NCBI GenBank assembly: GCA_030272585.1
Contig: BSYQ01000010.1
Span: 1,426,001-1,490,000 of the forward strand
Direction: 5' to 3'
Origin: Bryopsis sp. KO-2023
Taxonomy: Eukaryota > Chlorophyta > Ulvophyceae > Bryopsidales > Bryopsidaceae
DNA length: 64,000 bases
The notes under the pieces were generated by a model. The model was not told where the DNA came from. It made no database searches and saw only the letters and a program-made list of their open reading frames with translations. The translations under genes were made by a program, and so were the position numbers. Within the stretch, counting starts at the first letter, position 1; each line of letters begins with the position of its first letter. Below are positions 39,501 to 47,562 of the stretch, piece after piece.

Positions 39501-39996
39501 GCTGGTGTTGTTAGACGGACCCAGCTGCGTCCCTGGCATGGCACTACACGGGGCGACTTGGTACGGGTTGTTCTTCATTTTGCGAGAAATGGGGACTCTC
39601 AAGCTGGGTATTGGGGATTTCGTGGAGCACGTGAAAACAGTGACGTCTCCCGCGGAACAGTTGAGATTCGTCCGGACTTACAAACCGAGTGGGCAAATCA
39701 GCGACGAAAAGTGGGACGCCGTCATTTACACGGCGCTCGATAGGTCCACCGTGTTGAAGAAAATGATGAGCAAGTTCGAGCCCGCCTACAAGTTCAGCGG
39801 ACCGGTGGCGATGGTGCTTCCGGAGGATAGATTGGGGACGGCGTTCTTGGACGCCACGCGAGAGGTGTGCGAGGGGCCGATTTCATACATGCCGTTGGAA
39901 AGCAGGCACACGGAGTCCATATCCAACAAAAGAAACAGGCAAACCACCTGTCTGGTTCTGGAAGCGGCGATTTTGGAAGTGTTGGAAATGATGTGA
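3..39996 (+). CDS. Giant AT-less modular type I polyketide synthase, 5' partial, 9 exons
   Basis: Makes a polyketide or fatty-acyl chain by stepwise condensation and reduction on carrier proteins, then releases it through a terminal thioesterase. Exons by splice consensus and frame: 3-12372, 12474-21800, 21935-35594, 35852-36277, 36371-36527, 36770-36904, 37015-37368, 37458-37682, 37810-39996. They sum to 38,841 nt, exactly 12,947 codons including the TGA stop, with matching phases at every junction. The left edge is inside a KS, so the protein is longer than the 12,946 residues seen. Visible order: partial KS-DH-ER-KR-ACP; two full KS-DH-ER-KR-ACP modules; KS-DH(degenerate)-KR-ACP; three full modules; two KS-DH(degenerate)-ACP modules; three TE-like domains. 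There is no AT, methyltransferase or condensation domain, and no signal peptide or membrane segment was noticed. Exon 3/4 splicing is the least certain join. The absence of internal stops over 39 kb argues that the gene is functional. Confidence 0.95.
3640..8265 (+). other. PKS module M2: KS-DH-ER-KR-ACP, fully reducing
   Basis: KS (about 3645-4905) has catalytic Cys codon 4131 in DTACSSS, His in HGTGT at 4530 and the second His in KSWVGH. DH His is codon 5079 in HRVNGRCLFP; its Asp motif is DPAALDNVLQ rather than HPALLD. ER (about 6230-7170) carries HASAGGVGLAA. KR (about 7185-7905) carries TGGFGNLG and NYSAAN. The ACP Ser is codon 8139. The KS runs into the DH with no AT between them. Confidence 0.9.
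8320..12995 (+). other. PKS module M3: KS-DH-ER-KR-ACP, fully reducing, KR split by intron 1
   Basis: KS (about 8320-9570): Cys codon 8793 in ETACSSS, HGTGT, and GSKASVGH. DH His is codon 9738 in HHVNGKAIFP; the second motif is weakly conserved (CPLDCCFQ) but keeps Asp and Gln. ER (about 10890-11815) has HAAAGGVGLAS. KR begins at ISGGLGSLG near 11857 and contains GQSNYSAAN; intron 1 interrupts it at a Gly codon just after the Tyr/Asn region. The ACP Ser is codon 12860 in exon 2. The domain order matches M1 and M2, which supports the splice join. Confidence 0.9.
12373..12473 (+). other. PKS intron 1 (101 bp, phase 1)
   Basis: Donor GTAAGT at 12373 and acceptor CCGTAG ending at 12473, preceded by a pyrimidine tract with a short TTTTCA repeat. 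Reading through hits a stop at 12399. Splicing rejoins the KR3 sequence GAWSGAG/MATQDK, which aligns with the uninterrupted equivalents in the other KRs. Confidence 0.9.
13040..16665 (+). other. PKS module M4: KS-DH(degenerate)-KR-ACP, no ER; predicted beta-hydroxyl
   Basis: KS (about 13040-14275) is intact, with Cys codon 13517, HGTGT and KSWVGH. The DH-like region (about 14395-15125) keeps a His (codon 14468) but has Ser for the Gly of HxxxGxxxxP, and the position of the second catalytic Asp reads Glu with the HP lost. It is therefore probably inactive. No ER sequence follows; the region about 15190-15560 looks like the KR structural subdomain. KR has TGGSGMVAG and GQTNYSACN, with an LxD (VLSD) motif typical of B-type KRs. 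The ACP Ser is codon 16547 in GIDSLG. Confidence 0.85.
16735..21340 (+). other. PKS module M5: KS-DH-ER-KR-ACP, fully reducing
   Basis: KS (about 16735-17970): Cys codon 17189 in DTACSAS, HGTGT, KSWVGH. DH His is codon 18152 in HQVMGRVLFP; the second motif is SPGFFDSSLQ. ER (about 19300-20250) has HAAAGGVGLAA; its motif reads EISKRGIW where the other ERs have EISKRDIW, and GGDFSG where the others have GGDCxG. KR (about 20280-20990) has TGGSGALG and GQSNYSSAN. The ACP Ser is codon 21215. Confidence 0.9.
21400..26165 (+). other. PKS module M6: KS-DH-ER-KR-ACP, fully reducing, KS split by intron 2
   Basis: The KS starts near 21400, is interrupted by intron 2 inside YSATG/SALSV, and resumes at 21935; catalytic Cys is codon 22015, then HGTGT and AKTSVGH. 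DH (about 22935-23680) has His codon 22948 in HVVNGRAIFP, the YGESF hairpin motif and HPAVLDNGLQ, so it is longer and more canonical than DH1, DH2, DH3 and DH5. ER (about 24155-25080) has HAAAGGVGLAA. KR (about 25110-25830) has TGGLGMLG and GQMNYSGAN. The ACP Ser is codon 26044. Confidence 0.9.
21801..21934 (+). other. PKS intron 2 (134 bp, phase 1)
   Basis: Donor GTATAG at 21801 and acceptor GATACAG ending at 21934. Splicing restores YSATG/SALSVAAGR, the same block as YSATGGALSVACGR in KS8. Read-through meets TAG at 21815. Confidence 0.88.
26230..30980 (+). other. PKS module M7: divergent KS-DH-ER-KR-ACP, fully reducing
   Basis: KS7 (about 26235-27510) differs from the others: NTACSSS at the active Cys (codon 26740), then HGTGT, MKTALGHTEGDAG, and a longer N-terminal region. 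DH (about 27660-28490) is canonical, with His codon 27685 in HCVQGKPIFP, a YGPSF motif and HPSILDGCLQ. ER (about 28965-29880) has HAAAGGVGLAA. KR (about 29905-30630) has TGGTGMIG and GQANYGTAN. The ACP Ser is codon 30856. All catalytic residues checked are present. Confidence 0.9.
31055..33445 (+). other. PKS module M8: KS-DH(inactive)-ACP; predicted beta-ketone
   Basis: KS (about 31060-32300) has Cys codon 31519 in DTACSSS, HGTGT and KSWIGH; the usual DPQQR reads DAQQR. The DH-like region (about 32440-33090) has Asn (codon 32470) in place of the catalytic His, Gly for the motif Pro, and Glu where the second catalytic Asp is expected (ETGLQLGA). It runs directly into the ACP (about 33220-33445, Ser codon 33325) with no ER or KR. 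The beta-carbonyl should stay unreduced. Confidence 0.85.
33505..36190 (+). other. PKS module M9 (terminal): KS-DH remnant-ACP; predicted beta-ketone
   Basis: KS9 (about 33510-34740) keeps Cys codon 33967 (DTACSAS), the first His (codon 34369) and the second His (TGHQEAAAG), but HGTGT reads HANGT and the usual NQDGRSS reads NTNGRSS. The following region (about 34780-35594) occupies the DH position but has no recognisable HxxxGxxxxP motif. After intron 3 comes the last ACP (about 35920-36190), with Ser codon 36054 in GIDSRAAMELR, a variant of the GLDSLG found in the earlier modules. There is no ER or KR. Confidence 0.8.
35595..35851 (+). other. PKS intron 3 (257 bp, phase 2), acceptor tentative
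   Basis: Donor GTAAGT at 35595 is strong. The acceptor ending at 35851 (TTACGACAG) was picked because it is the AG I found that keeps the frame of the downstream ACP; AGs at 35666, 35708, 35760 and 35787 are out of phase. It separates the M9 DH remnant from the last ACP. Confidence 0.6.
36278..37809 (+). other. Cluster of five short introns in the TE region of the PKS
   Basis: Introns 36278-36370, 36528-36769, 36905-37014, 37369-37457 and 37683-37809 (93, 242, 110, 89 and 127 bp), all GT-AG. They separate the last ACP, four TE1 exons and the TE2-TE3 exon. The first 35.6 kb of the gene holds only two internal introns. Confidence 0.8.
36371..37682 (+). other. Thioesterase domain TE1, canonical alpha/beta hydrolase (4 exons)
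   Basis: Release domain immediately after the last ACP. The fold begins with RPLFLAAPG; nucleophile elbow GHSYGG has its Ser at codon 36830; the catalytic His is codon 37590 in VPGDHFSLL. The region is cut by four introns, and joining them restores the usual TE spacing (…LAK + VNAEDIVKIQPEGPY…), which supports the splice model. Expected to hydrolyse or cyclise the finished chain. Confidence 0.85.
38000..38960 (+). other. Second TE-like domain (TE2), nucleophile Ser replaced by Gly
   Basis: Starts with MFIVHDAGGSLSG, the oxyanion-hole strand of TE folds. The nucleophile elbow aligned with GGHSYGG reads GGVGLGC, with Gly (codon 38242) at the Ser position. A His survives near LPATLHMLPN close to the end. 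The rest of the fold aligns (SGPYAVGGVGLG; CVIAYEIG helix). Probably catalytically dead; it may be structural or bind the chain or a partner. Confidence 0.75.
39220..39996 (+). other. Third TE-like domain (TE3), diverged elbow with Ser retained
   Basis: Resembles the TE of animal fatty acid synthase in the stretch STIDELAEHYSDAILQVQ followed by DGPYLVLGVSIVG. The elbow reads GVSIVG instead of GxSxG: Ser (codon 39433) is kept but the last Gly of the pentapeptide is Val. A possible catalytic His lies in LESRHTESI near the C-terminus. Activity cannot be judged by eye. The protein ends with TGA at 39994-39996. Confidence 0.7.
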
Positions 39997-41068
39997 ATGG
40001 GTTGTGGAAGACGCGCGTCTTGGCAAGGAATGCATATGATCGGAAAATATGATGTTATCCTTTTTAAGGGCACACTTCCTTGTTGAATCAAAAGATGTTG
40101 ATCAGCAACATCTCAGCATACAATTCGTTTTAAAGAAAGAAGGTCCATACTGTAGAAGGGTGGTTTTTGCCCACTCGGCAATAACCGACGAGTGAAAGTT
40201 ACAGGGGGAGTTGTTTTCGAACACATACAATTGTCCAGTGTTGAATTCGCATTCTTACAAGTGAAAAAGTACGACCCTTGTTTCCAACCAAAGTCCCTTC
40301 AAATACCAAAACAAGAATCCCAACTGTGCAAGCTGCCACCGACTATCCAAGTGAATTACTGCTTTCCACACCAGCTATTTTCCGTCCATTGTCTTTCACC
40401 CTGCAGTTCCTTTCCAGTCGTACTGCGGCACATACTCCACAAGCTTCTTCCTGATTCTTTAATAAAACAATACTGTTTTCAATCATGTACCACTTCACAC
40501 ACGAACCAACCCCGCAACCCACCCCCACCAACTTAATTTCAGTTTTTTTTGTTTTTAATGAAAATTACATACCCACCAAACAAACAAACATCAAATTACA
40601 TTGTGGAGGAGAATTACACCCCCACCAACTTGAAGTACAAAACAAACAAACATCAATTACGTTGTGTAGGAGAGATATTCTCCTATTCTCCAACTTGAAG
40701 TACTATCAATGCACAAAACCGTCTGGAATGCGAAATGTTCCAGTGAGGGGTAGTGGGTGGATCATTCGTATGGTACCAAATAAAAATCCGAAAGTCGTCA
40801 CACAAAGACGTCAGGTGCACTGCAAGAGGAACACAACTTGCTGAAAAGCAATGAGTCATTAACTTTTTCACTTCTTCTTCATTCTTCTGAAATGAAAACG
40901 CGTTTTTATTATTAATCGACATGATTGCATGATCAACAGTACTTTACGATGTTACTACTTTACGAAGCTACGACTCACGACACCCCCAAAACTGAAAATT
41001 TTCCGCCGACTCCCCTCAGCCCGCCCGCTTGTTGAATTGTTTACCGCTGTTCGTTTGGGCTAGATCGC
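39997..41068. other. Intergenic: PKS 3' flank and monooxygenase 5' flank
   Basis: No convincing coding sequence. A candidate polyadenylation hexamer AATAAA lies at 40461-40466, about 465 bp after the PKS stop. Short CAAACAAACA repeats occur near 40580 and 40640. No promoter element could be assigned. Confidence 0.5.
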
Positions 41069-44000
41069 ATGACATTGATGTTGGGATCAGGAAAAGCCGC
41101 CAACCGCGTGGCTGCGGCTGCGGGGTATCTGCATTCGACTCCGAAACGGAAGCCGTCGACTTCAAGTCGAAGAAGTTCTAGAAACGAAACGGGAAAACTC
41201 GGCCGAACAGCGATTCGGAGACGCTTGTCTGTGTGAGTTGGCGTTCTGGTAGGAATATAACTTAGTCGTTGTGATCAGCGATTCGATAAATGCCCGGCTT
41301 TGTGTGCATACCACAGCGTTTTTGACTTCGATTGGGTGTGCATTGCGTTTACATTTAGGCGATTTCCGAAACCACCTCCAACTCGTGCTGGGATCGTGTC
41401 AAACCCCTAGTTTTCAACACGAGACCGCCCCTGAATTCTCTTGGTGCATGTCCAGCCACTGTGTGTGTGTGTCAGACATGCAGTGTGTAAGATTCAGTGT
41501 GTCAAGGGTTGCTGATGTAGTAGGTGTGCAGCATCCACACACCCCGTCGAAACTGGGGAAGGAGAGACGCCCAGCATGTATGTATTCCATTGTCTTGTTT
41601 TTTTTTCCCCTGAAAAGGAGAAATATCAAATCGAAAATGCAGTTGGAAAATGATTTCCTCTGTTTCATAAAAAACACTTCCCTCCAGTCTTCCCATTTTT
41701 CCACGAAAAGCATTATTATATATATATATATATATATATAAATCAGCAGCATAAAAAAAGGTATAATAAACTACTAATAAAGGAAAAAAAAGACGAAACA
41801 AAAGCCTGTTCTGGGAAAAAAAAAATTATGGACGAATAAAATCCTGGATCGATACAATGTCTGTGAAGATTTTTTTTTTTCATTTGCTTTTTTGCTTCTC
41901 TGTGAATGCCCCATGCAGCCTATATTAACACGTTTATTTATTTATTTATTTACTTACATCTATATTTATGGGTTTTTTTTTTTTGAACTTTCCAGACTGG
42001 CTTCTCCGTATGAAGGAAAAACAGCAATTGTGGTTGGGGCAGGGCCTGCAGGGACGGTTGCTGGAATTCAACTAGCAAGAAGAGGATTCAATGTCAAGGT
42101 GCGAAGTTTTCTTTCACTCGGGTGCTCTTTTCTATATCCAGCGGTAAATCCCTATTTCAAAAATATGATCTTTACAAGGCCACACCGTCCTGGCAGCTCA
42201 GCCCTCTTTCCACCAAAAAAAATAAAAAATAAAAATAAAAAAATAAAAAAATAAAATAAAATCCTCACAGACTGACTCAGAAATCGAGACAAGAAAAAAA
42301 CAAAACGAAAATGCCGTGATTATTATTGTGGAAAATCGTGTGCATGAGCATTTTTTTTTTTAATGAGCAGGTGGTTGAAAAAAGACCTAAACCCTCCAAG
42401 GTCGACATCCATCGCTCCATTGTTTTCATGCTGAATCCGGAAGTCTCGGAATTCTTGCTGGAGCTGGGGGTCGATGTGGCGACCCACCCTTCGGAGGAAG
42501 GACTCACTGAATTCGTGGATGCGACGAGGATAATGGAAAACGGGGAAATCTTGCACGTGTCTGGTGTGCCGAAAAGACAATTCTTGAATGAGCGGCATGT
42601 TGTTGCGGAATCCATTTTAAAATTGGGGATGTCGCCGGCCCTCCCCAATTTGGAGTTCATTTTCGATTCTGAATGCATGGTAGGTCTGTTTTATTATTGT
42701 TATTTATTATTATTATTATTTGTTTTTTTTGGCCCCTCCCCTCTGTTTTGTGAAAAGGAAATCAATGGAAACACTGCACTGCTTTTTTTTGAACTTATGT
42801 TTTTGGTGTGGTTTATCATCGATGTCTTTTCTGTTTTTTTTTATCAGATATATATGTCCTGACTGACAAAAAATAAAAATGAAATTAAATAAAGAGTAAC
42901 TAAATAAATCTGATCATTAGCCATCAGGTGTCATGACACACCGGCGGTGATCTAATTTATCTTTCGCTTTTTTTTTGGGGGGGGTCTGGGAGGATTCGTA
43001 TTATTAATAATATTTCATAAAGCTCATTATCATCTTTGAAACGTACATCGATAATTAAATATTTTTATTTCCAAAAAAAAAAAATTGAAAATGAAACTTT
43101 TTTTCATGGTTCCCCCTCCCCCCCTTTTTCTTTTTCTTTTTTTTTTCCTTTTTTTTCCTTTTTTTTTTTTTCTTTTTGACAGAAAGTGATGTGTGGTTGT
43201 GCTTCCCGGTTTCAGAATATTGATATAGATTCCAAGGTGGTGAAATTTTCCACCCTGGATGGTGAAACAGTGAATGATTTCCATTATGATTTGCTGGTCG
43301 GAGCCGATGGAGTCAACAGCAGAGTGAGAGAGGCTCTCCAGTCATCAGGCCATTTAGAATTCACTCAGAGAAAAGCCGCTAAGCAATATCTGTCTGTTCG
43401 AGATTTGCCGTTCCCAAAAGAAGCACCCAGTGAGTGTATTCGATTTCGCTGTCAAAAAAAAAAATGATGGTGTGATTGAAAAATTATACCAAAAACTGAA
43501 AAAAAAAATAATGAAAATATTGAAAATTGAATTGTTGAATGAAGAGAGGGATGTGCCAATATCGTTCCGAAAAAATTTGAACTGATTCTATTTTTTTTTA
43601 TATATATAGAGAGAGAGAGAGAATTTGGTTTCATGGACGATTCAGCCTATGGCATTGTGTCCTCATCCGAATCATTGTAAAAAAAAACAAAAAAAACAAG
43701 AAAGCATTGCAAAAAAAAAAAAACACAAAAAGAAAACCCTGAAAAATTGCAAAAAGATCGAGTTGTTCCCCCCCCCCCTCCCTCTTCCCCCCCTAAAAAA
43801 AATAAAAAAATACTAAAGATAAAAGATAAAAGAATATTTTTAACAAACATATTTTTTTTGAAAATAATTTTTACGCATGTTGATGAAAGTCGACATGTTC
43901 GGTAGGTGAATTTTCGGACAGGCTCCAGGTCGGCAGTTTCACCCTGATGTTGTTGAAAGAAGTGGAAAACGGCCCGACTGCTATGTATATTTACCAAACC

Positions 44001-45382
44001 AAAAACGGACTTGTTCAAGCAAGTGCGGCGGGTGACTTTGGGTGCTTCGATTCCATCAAGGGAAGAGAGCTGGAGTGGATAACGAAAGCTGTGCCGGATT
44101 GTTTTCCAAAGGTATTATTGTTGAAGGAACAAAAAAAAGAACAGAAAAAAGAAAATAATAAGAATTGATTTTTTAGCTGTTTTTTGTGCTTTCGTTTTGA
44201 TTGAGATATATCTCATTGCAGCTATGTTTTTGTGTGTCGGAAAAGTGGGGAAAAAAAAGATGTTTCCTATGAAAAATATCCAGCTTTTTTTTTTTGGTCG
44301 GTCAAAAGCTGTGTAATATAAAAACCAGCTACTTCAAGGCTGGCATTTTGCTCTAAAATGAAAATTTACTTGTCTCGTTCGATGCTGTTTGCCCCAGGGT
44401 AAAAAAAAAAAATCTTAAAAAAAAAAAAGTTGCTTAGGAAAAATATCTGGGAGCACAAAACCCCACACCACTCATTTGCAAAAGTCGATGCAAAACACTC
44501 AATTGAAAGAAAAAAAAAAACTCATCATATGATAACGCCAAATTCGATATGTACATGAAATTTGCTACCATATTTCTGAAAACAAATCTTTTTTTTTTTT
44601 TTTTTCCCCAGGATTTCCTGCAACCCATCGCTGAGCGACTGCATGATAGCAAGCCAAGCAGGACGGGCCCTGTGACATATTGCTCGTCGTACATCGGACC
44701 GAATGAAGCTTTGATCGGGGATTCGTGCCATTCAGTGACGCCCACTTTTGGTATTGGTGCCAATCTAGCGATATTGGATGGCAGGGATTTGGGCAAAGCT
44801 TTCGGAAGTCCCAACGGAAATATTTCAGAGGCTCTGCAAAAATATGACGAACAGTGCAGACCTCAAGTGAAGGCGCTCCAAGAATTGGAAGGGGTGAGGT
44901 CCCCTTCCCACAAAAAAAAAAAAATCACTAAAGAAAATATATAAATAAATATGTGTATTTTTTAATTTGGTTTTATTTTTATTTTTATTTTATTTACTTT
45001 TCTTTTTTTAGTGTGAGAAAATAAAAAGAGAAGAGTCTGCTAACAATACAGGAGGAAAAAAAAAATCGTCTTAGTCAATCTGTTTTAGTTTTTTTTAATC
45101 AACTTTTTCCCCTGCTCCTTGCAGTTTCAACCGAACGCCGGTCTGGAAGGCCAAAATCCGATATGGTCCCTATTCATTCCTTTATACACCTCGTTCCATC
45201 TGTTTGGAAATAAAAAGTTCCCAAACATAGTGCCTCGCTCAGCTACAGCTCAAATGATCAGCAGCACAGTTACTCCAGTCGAAGCCCTTCAAATTTTCAA
45301 GCGATCCGTGGCAATCTGGGCTGGAATTGCTGGGGTGCTGGGGGTGCTGGGTTTCTCAGCCACCCTTCAAGTGCTGCTCTGA
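41069..45382 (+). CDS. FAD-dependent monooxygenase, kynurenine-3-monooxygenase-like, 7 exons
   Basis: Class A flavin monooxygenase that would hydroxylate an organic substrate using NAD(P)H and O2. Exons: 41069-41232, 41996-42098, 42371-42679, 43183-43429, 43906-44111, 44612-44893, 45125-45382, together 1,569 nt or 522 residues, all GT-AG and in phase. The first 54 residues are rich in Arg, Ser and Ala with one acidic residue, like an organelle-targeting leader. Then come the FAD Rossmann motif VVGAGPAG, the strand end VKVVEKRP, GADGVNSRVR, and the second FAD motif GDSCHSVTPTFGIGANLAILDG. The C-terminus has a hydrophobic segment (AIWAGIAGVLGVLGF) resembling the membrane anchor of kynurenine monooxygenase. 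The substrate is not evident. It lies about 1 kb downstream of the PKS on the same strand, so a tailoring role is possible but unproven. The exon 1 join is the least certain. Confidence 0.8.
41716..41741. repeat. (TA)n microsatellite in monooxygenase intron 1
   Basis: About 12-13 TA units inside the 763-bp first intron. The same intron holds an ATTT tetranucleotide run near 41935-41950 and several poly-T tracts. Confidence 0.9.
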
Positions 45383-46208
45383 GCTAAGGGGTTACCTTGA
45401 AGACCCCTTCAAAGCAAAAAGAAAAAAAGAATTGAAGAAATTGAACGGATGCATGTTTTTTTGTTTCTTTTCTTGAGTTATTCTGGGTAGTTGAGTCATG
45501 ATGAGACTGGGATTTTTTTTTCTTCTTTCGATTCTTTATTTCGTTGTTAATTTGAACTTGGGATTGGGTGGATTGGGTGCTGTTGAGCATCTTTTTTTTT
45601 TTTTTTTTTTTTGGGGGGGGGCGGGGGGGGAGGGTGTGTTGTCGGTTGAGGAAATCAAACGATCGGAGATGCATGTTGTAAAGTAAAAGAATAGCCCCAA
45701 CTAACAAATTCCCTTTCGAATCAAGAAATCAAGAAAGTCAGCACTTCAATCCAGGGCCCCCCTTCACCCCAGCACTTCAAAAAAAAAAAAAAAAAACATC
45801 AATTTTTTTGGGAGTTAGGCGGATATCGCCTCTCTCTGGATCCATCATTTAAAAAAGTATCATTGATAAATAGTGAATACTAGAGCAATGCTGGCACCAC
45901 CACCAGTTTCTTCTTAAAAAAAAATTTGGCCAGCCCCAAAGTGGGGGCCCAAAATTTGGCTGTTTATCTTCTTGGGACCAAAAAACAATACACTCTGCAA
46001 ATAATGAAAAAAATAATACTAAAACAAATAGAAAAATATATAGAAATTATTATTAATAATAATATAAATAATAAATAATACTGATGCCATACGTTACTTT
46101 GATGATTTGATTGATACACCACAGAATAAGACACATTTCACGCTTTGTTGCGTTTCAATCAGCCAGGATGTGATAAAATCCCCGATTCGATTTTCCAAAG
46201 AAAATCAA
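45383..46208. other. Intergenic, homopolymer-rich
   Basis: Contains long T, G and A runs (for example about 45590-45630 and 45780-45797) and AT-rich sequence near 46020-46080. Nothing coding or structural was recognised. Confidence 0.5.
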
Positions 46209-47562
46209 ATGGAATCGTGCGGCGGGCAGGAGGACTCTTTGGGCGACCCCGCCATCTTTGGAGTGATTACCGTTAGCGACAGAGCGAGTTCGGGGGTGTA
46301 TGAAGATCTGAGCGGGCCGGCCATCGCCCAGTTTTTCAAGGAAGCCATAAAGTCGAAATGGACCTTGCTGTACAAGCTCGTTCCCGACGAGCAGCCGCAA
46401 ATCGAACAAGCCATCAAAGAGCTGGTAAAAACAGCTGGATGGGATTTTTTCTTTCTTTCTTTTTTTTAATTGAATGTATCATTTAGAAAATGACTTGGAG
46501 AATTTCTTTTTTTTATTGTTTTTTTTTAATGGCAGGACTGTTTTGATAAATTCTTCGATGCGAAGAGGTGCCCCTTTCTTCTTTTTTTAAAGAATTTTTT
46601 TTTCTGATTTTCAGAATATATCACAGTGTGCTTTTGGAACAAAGCCACTATTCAAATGACTAGAATCCAAAAAAAAATGGTATTAGAAAAAGTATGCAGA
46701 TATACATTTCTATGTATAGCCTTTCGCACAGAAATGTGTTTCAGACTGACTCAGAAATTCAAATGTCATAATGGCCAATATCCTAATAAATGCATCGGAA
46801 AAAAAAGTTCTCAAATCTAATAATTTGACCTGATCTGTTGAGGGGTGTTTTTCATCTTCCACAAATCCTCTCATATTTGATTCACTGAACAGCCAGGGGG
46901 CATATTTCGCAGTACAAAAAAATCTCACATCGCCCCAAGCCAAAATAATACATATCTTTTTAATCTTGCAAAAAGTAACTTTACCATTTTTTAAAATTAT
47001 GTAACCATTAGTCACGATGTCTCTGACATCTATGACTGACATGTATCACATCGCATCAACTTGTTTTTTTTTTTTTCCTTAAGGCTTGCTTGTAAAACTT
47101 ATTCTTATTCATATTTTTTTTCTTATTTATTTATTTATTCTTTCATTTATTTATTTTATTATATCTTATTTTATTTCTATCGTTGTGCAGGTTGATGAAA
47201 AGGGTTGCTGTTTGGTGGTTACCACCGGGGGCACCGGTCCAGCTCCCAGGGACGTCACCCCAGAAGCAACCGAAGCCGTGTGCGAAAAAATGATGCCCGG
47301 CTACGGAGAGCAAATGAGGGCCATCAGCTTGAAATACGTCACCACTGCTGTGCTCTCCAGACAGACAGCGGGGCTGCGAGGAAAATCCCTGGTGATAAAT
47401 TTGCCAGGGAAGCCGAAATCGATCCGGGAAACCTTCGATGAGGTGTTCAAGTCGATTCCTTACTGTGTGGATTTGGTGGGGGGGCCGTATATCGAAACTC
47501 ACCCCGCTGTGGTGGAAGCTTTCAGACCTATGAAAGACAGGAGGCAAGAGAAGCCGACTTAA
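46209..47562 (+). CDS. mogA: Molybdopterin adenylyltransferase, bacterial MogA type, 2 exons
   Basis: Activates molybdopterin by adenylation (MPT + ATP to MPT-AMP) before molybdate insertion in molybdenum-cofactor synthesis. Exons 46209-46424 and 47191-47562 give 195 residues, the length of E. coli MogA. Motifs: GVITVSDRASSGVYEDLSG near the start, VPDEQPQIEQAIKEL/VDEKGCCLVV across the splice, TTGGTGPAPRDVTPEAT, the stretch GYGEQMRAISL, INLPGKPKSI, SIPYCVDL, and the end GPYIETHPAVVEAFRP. This last part follows the bacterial stand-alone enzyme rather than plant Cnx1 or gephyrin, where the domain is fused to a MoeA part. ATG at 46209 is the first in frame. The 766-bp intron is T-rich. No targeting leader is obvious. 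Confidence 0.92.

Noticed and set aside
46107-46208. Longer N-terminus for MogA upstream of the ATG at 46209
   Set aside because: The frame is open but has no ATG, and the 195-residue form already matches the full bacterial enzyme.
46537-46567. Possible small middle exon of MogA between AG and GT signals
   Set aside because: Direct joining of 46424 to 47191 gives IKEL/VDEKGCCLVVTTGG, which aligns without a gap to bacterial MogA; the extra exon would insert residues and shift phase.
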